Below are positions 5,175 through 7,988 of a stretch of 7,988 nucleotides of DNA, piece after piece. The translations under genes were made by a program, and so were the position numbers. Under the pieces are notes generated by a model, which worked only from the letters and a program-made list of their open reading frames with translations, had not been told where the DNA came from and ran no database searches. This DNA is from Planctomycetaceae bacterium (lineage in GTDB: Bacteria > Planctomycetota > Planctomycetia > Pirellulales > Thermoguttaceae), in contig JAISJZ010000151.1 of assembly GCA_031261125.1 (NCBI GenBank), forward strand, positions 1-7,988. The letters run 5' to 3'. Positions within the stretch are counted from its first letter, which is position 1; each line of letters opens with the position of its first letter.

Positions 5175-7988
5175 TTACTTCGTTTCCGGTGCTAATGTCG
5201 GTACCGGCAGCAACGGTCTCACCTTTTCGTCCTTCGGCAAAAGTTTTTCATCGACAATCACTTCGCCGGCGTGAATCATCGGTACCCCCTGCGTGTCAAC
5301 ATAGTCGCCGCGAATCTGCATCTTGCTGTTGCCGGTCATCCGCACGACATCGCTAATGCACCAGTGCATCCGCGACGCTTCCTGCTGCCGGATAATGGCT
5401 TCGTCCGTTTCGTTGCGGATAATCGTCGGCGTTAAAACAATCAACAGTTCCGAACGGGTGCAATAATTCGATTTGTACTGGAAGAAATTCTTCACCACCG
5501 GTATCTTGTTCAGGTATGGAACACTCCGCTCTACCGATTCTTTCTCTTCAGTAATCAAACCGGCAAAAACAATCGTTTCATTATCGTTCGCACTGACCAC
5601 CGTTTGAGCATTGGTAATGTCAATCTTCGGCGAGTTAATCACTTGACCGCCGGAAACACTAATCGGAACACCGTCGCTGTTCGCACCGACCCGCGACTTC
5701 TCAACATAGACCGACATTACAATTCTACCGTCCGGCGTAATCCGCGGCGTAACATCAAGAATCGTTCCGACTTCCCGATATTGCACCTGTGAATTGGTAT
5801 TGCCGCTATAAGAGCCGGAATCAACTGCCGAAACATACGGGACATCTTGTCCGACTTTCACCGTTGCCCGATTGTTGTGCATCGTCGTTAAATGCGGTCT
5901 GCTTAACACCCGCAGTTTGCCGTGTTCTTCCAATGCACGGACGAGAACGCTTACCGATTCGCTGGATGCCGCAAATGTAAAACCGCCGACACCGCTACGG
6001 GAACTGATACGTCCGGTTCCCAAACTCGTAATGCCCTGTGTTCCGACGTTACCGGAATTGACGTTGCCGAGCGGCAGTCCCTGCGTCGGGTCGCCGAACA
6101 GGAAGCCTGGTACCGGCGTACCGTTGCTTAAAACACTTCTGTCAAACAACAGAGAATCCTGCAAACCGATTTCGATGCCTTCTTCCCTGTTGCCCGTCAA
6201 ACGGACTTCAGCGATTAGCACTTGGATACCGACCATCAGTTGCCGCTCATCCAATTCTTTCACGATATTTTTAATCTGTTCGTAGAATTGCGGCGTGGTG
6301 CTGATGATTAACGAGTTGCTGATAATTTCAGGAACGACAATCACTTCTTTGCGGTACTGTTCGGCAGGACTTTGCGGGTAATAGGTAGCACTGTTCTGAA
6401 TTTCCAGTTGCCGTTCCTGTTGAACGTAATTTTGGACTGTTGTTGCAATATCGTCCGCTTTCGTGTTGATAAGTTTCATCACCATTACTTTGCGGTTATT
6501 CATATTGTCTTCATCAAGGCGGATAAGCAACGCTTCGACCACTGCCATATCGCCGGCACTGCCGCAAGCGATGATGCTGTTTGTCCGTGTATCGGCTTGG
6601 AACCGGACGGAAACCAGTGTGCTTTCGCCTTCTTCAATGCCCGGTCGTACTGTGGCAATTTGCGAGGCACTCTGTGCGCCTCCGCCGAAACCGCCGCCGG
6701 TTGATGCTGTTTGAGCAAACAGGTTCGTCAGCGTTGTTGTCAAGGTTGACGCATCGCCGTTGACCAGTGTGAAAACCTTAATTTGCGCTTCCGCTGTCGG
6801 CAGTTTATCAAGTTCTTTGATAATCGCTTCAATCAGCGGCATACAATCCGCCGGTGCCGAAACGATGAGCGTATTGCTGCGGGTATCTGCGGTGATGCTG
6901 ACATCGTACAGCACGTTTGCCCGAAGTTGATTGCCTTGAGCGTCAATGGTACTCAAGGCAAGGTCGTGTCCCCGTGTGCCGGAAGAGGAACTTGCCCCTC
7001 CTCCCCCAAAACCGCCGGTACCGGTCGTTCCTGTTCCGCGAATAGCATTTTGCAGCGTTGTTGCCAACTCCGATGCCATTGCATTTTTCAACGGAAACGT
7101 TTTGACAACGTTCAGCGCATCGCTTCCGGCAGTGTCCAGTTTCGTAACCATCGCTGTTATTTCCGCCAAGTCCCGCGGACTTGCCTGAACGATTAACGAA
7201 TTCGTCCGGTAATCGCTCACAACGAAAACCTTCGGTTCCAAACCCTGATTTTGCCGGGTCGTGTTGTTATAAAAATTCGTGATGGTAGTCGTCAGTGTAT
7301 CGGAAGACGCATTTTTCAGCCGAAAAATTTTGAACTGCGTATCCGGGTCAACCGGTCGGTCAAGTTTGGCGATGAGTTCCTTCGCCGTGTCCAATGATTC
7401 CTGTTTTCCGATGAGTAAAATCGTGTTCGGTTTGACCAGCGGTATCATCGTTAAACTTCCGCGGCGGGCAAGATACACTTGGGAATATAACTGCTGTACC
7501 ATTGTTCCGACGCGGTACGCATCGGCGTGTTTCAGTTCAACCAGTTGAATGAGCGGTTCGTGTTCAAGCGACATTGATTCGAGTTGCTTAATCATCGCTT
7601 GAATGGCAGCAACGTCCTTCGGATTCCCGCGGATAACCATTGTGTCGAGACCGTCAATAATGTCGATTTGTACCGGACCGACAACGGCACCGCCCGCCGT
7701 TTCATTAGGAGCCGGCAACTGTGCTGCCGGATTAGGTTGATTTTGTGCTACTTTCGGATTAACCGCCGCTCTCTGCGTTTGCACATTGAGAACCTGCGCT
7801 GCTTGTTTCACCGAAGCGATGTTCGCCCGCTGGACCGGTACAAATTCCGCCGAATCTTTGGAGTCGAGCAACTGCACAATTTCCAGGCAACTGCTGCACA
7901 TCACTCTTGTTCCGGCAACGGTAATGACACCGCCCTTGCGGTCGATGAATAAATCCAATGCGGTACCGTCTTTGACAGGCAGCCGGTA
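5175..7988 (-). CDS. GspD/PilQ-type secretin with five N-modules, 5' end outside window
   Basis: This is an outer-membrane multimeric pore protein of type II/III secretion or type IV pilus type. 937 residues are visible. The frame stays open to the right edge, so the signal peptide and start are missing. A TTG at 7958 is an internal Leu codon, not a start. After a CxxC segment (fragment residues 31-34) and a Pro/Gln/Ala linker comes a lone half-module (about 107-137). Five modules follow, each with an xxFxLKN-like start and an NSLIV...LD end: 146-210, 218-285, 294-394, 402-492 and 500-580. Modules 3 and 4 carry Gly/Ser-rich loops (about 317-340 and 428-441). The secretin core spans about 583-858 (bases 6242-5415), with VLSRPHLTTMHNNRATVKVG, VGTILDVTPRITPDGRI and ETIVFAGLI. 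The gate-region motif reads VPYLNKIPVVKNFF, where most family members have a Gly in place of this Lys. A roughly 79-residue tail follows the core. The lipoprotein gene lies 57 bases downstream. Confidence 0.93.
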   Translation of the reverse strand, partial: YRLPVKDGTALDLFIDRKGGVITVAGTRVMCSSCLEIVQLLDSKDSAEFVPVQRANIASVKQAAQVLNVQTQRAAVNPKVAQNQPNPAAQLPAPNETAGGAVVGPVQIDIIDGLDTMVIRGNPKDVAAIQAMIKQLESMSLEHEPLIQLVELKHADAYRVGTMVQQLYSQVYLARRGSLTMIPLVKPNTILLIGKQESLDTAKELIAKLDRPVDPDTQFKIFRLKNASSDTLTTTITNFYNNTTRQNQGLEPKVFVVSDYRTNSLIVQASPRDLAEITAMVTKLDTAGSDALNVVKTFPLKNAMASELATTLQNAIRGTGTTGTGGFGGGGASSSSGTRGHDLALSTIDAQGNQLRANVLYDVSITADTRSNTLIVSAPADCMPLIEAIIKELDKLPTAEAQIKVFTLVNGDASTLTTTLTNLFAQTASTGGGFGGGAQSASQIATVRPGIEEGESTLVSVRFQADTRTNSIIACGSAGDMAVVEALLIRLDEDNMNNRKVMVMKLINTKADDIATTVQNYVQQERQLEIQNSATYYPQSPAEQYRKEVIVVPEIISNSLIISTTPQFYEQIKNIVKELDERQLMVGIQVLIAEVRLTGNREEGIEIGLQDSLLFDRSVLSNGTPVPGFLFGDPTQGLPLGNVNSGNVGTQGITSLGTGRISSRSGVGGFTFAASSESVSVLVRALEEHGKLRVLSRPHLTTMHNNRATVKVGQDVPYVSAVDSGSYSGNTNSQVQYREVGTILDVTPRITPDGRIVMSVYVEKSRVGANSDGVPISVSGGQVINSPKIDITNAQTVVSANDNETIVFAGLITEEKESVERSVPYLNKIPVVKNFFQYKSNYCTRSELLIVLTPTIIRNETDEAIIRQQEASRMHWCISDVVRMTGNSKMQIRGDYVDTQGVPMIHAGEVIVDEKLLPKDEKVRPLLPVPTLAPETK

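Noticed and set aside
6670..7023. Two GC-rich, Gly-codon-rich stretches looking like DNA repeats
   Set aside because: They encode the Gly/Ser-rich loops of secretin modules 3 and 4. Such loops are common in secretins and are not mobile repeats.
6783..7196. Open frames on the + strand within the secretin region
   Set aside because: Cys/Arg-rich translations with no motifs lie opposite well-conserved secretin modules.
7956..7958. TTG as the start codon of the secretin
   Set aside because: The frame stays open for ten more codons to the window edge and no signal peptide follows the TTG, so the true start must lie outside.
1..7988. CRISPR arrays, tRNA or rRNA genes
   Set aside because: No regularly spaced repeats, and no cloverleaf or rRNA-like stretches were seen. 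Nearly the whole window is coding.

Overview
The window looks like chromosomal DNA of a Gram-negative-type bacterium, most likely a mid-GC member of the Planctomycetota. That placement is inferred from remembered family resemblance, not from a search. It rests on a compact NagA that begins directly at the DLQVNG motif, an outer-membrane secretin with a serial array of N-modules, a small lipoprotein of a type I associate with planctomycetes, and weak or absent Shine-Dalgarno sequences before some genes.

Layout. Bases 2-109 (+) are the last 35 codons of what looks like an IS66-type transposase, cut by the left edge. Bases 215-1893 (-) are a two-gene amino-sugar operon, nagB then nagA, overlapping by four bases (GTGA). 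A weak AT-rich terminator may follow it at 168-211. A 166-base divergent spacer (1894-2059) separates nagB from a rightward pair: a DUF2130-type coiled-coil protein (2060-3346) and, overlapping it by 8 bases, an exported right-handed parallel beta-helix protein (3339-4418). This pair converges, with only 9 bases between stops, on a leftward pair: a large secretin (5175 to beyond the right edge) followed downstream by a lipoprotein (4428-5117). Between these two lies a strong GC-rich hairpin (5146-5167).

How the genes fit together. NagA and NagB convert N-acetylglucosamine-6-phosphate through glucosamine-6-phosphate to fructose-6-phosphate plus acetate and ammonia, feeding amino sugars into glycolysis. 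The secretin would form a large outer-membrane pore, and the lipoprotein encoded next to it may be an accessory part. The beta-helix protein could act on or bind a polysaccharide outside the cytoplasm. The DUF2130 protein is probably cytoplasmic, with an ExK signature that hints at a nuclease-like fold. Nothing visible links the three blocks into one pathway.

No complete new system was identified. The most interesting signals are the exact palindrome CGGTACCG, which recurs six times, the secretin with five visible N-modules paired with an uncharacterised lipoprotein, and the overlapping DUF2130/beta-helix gene pair.
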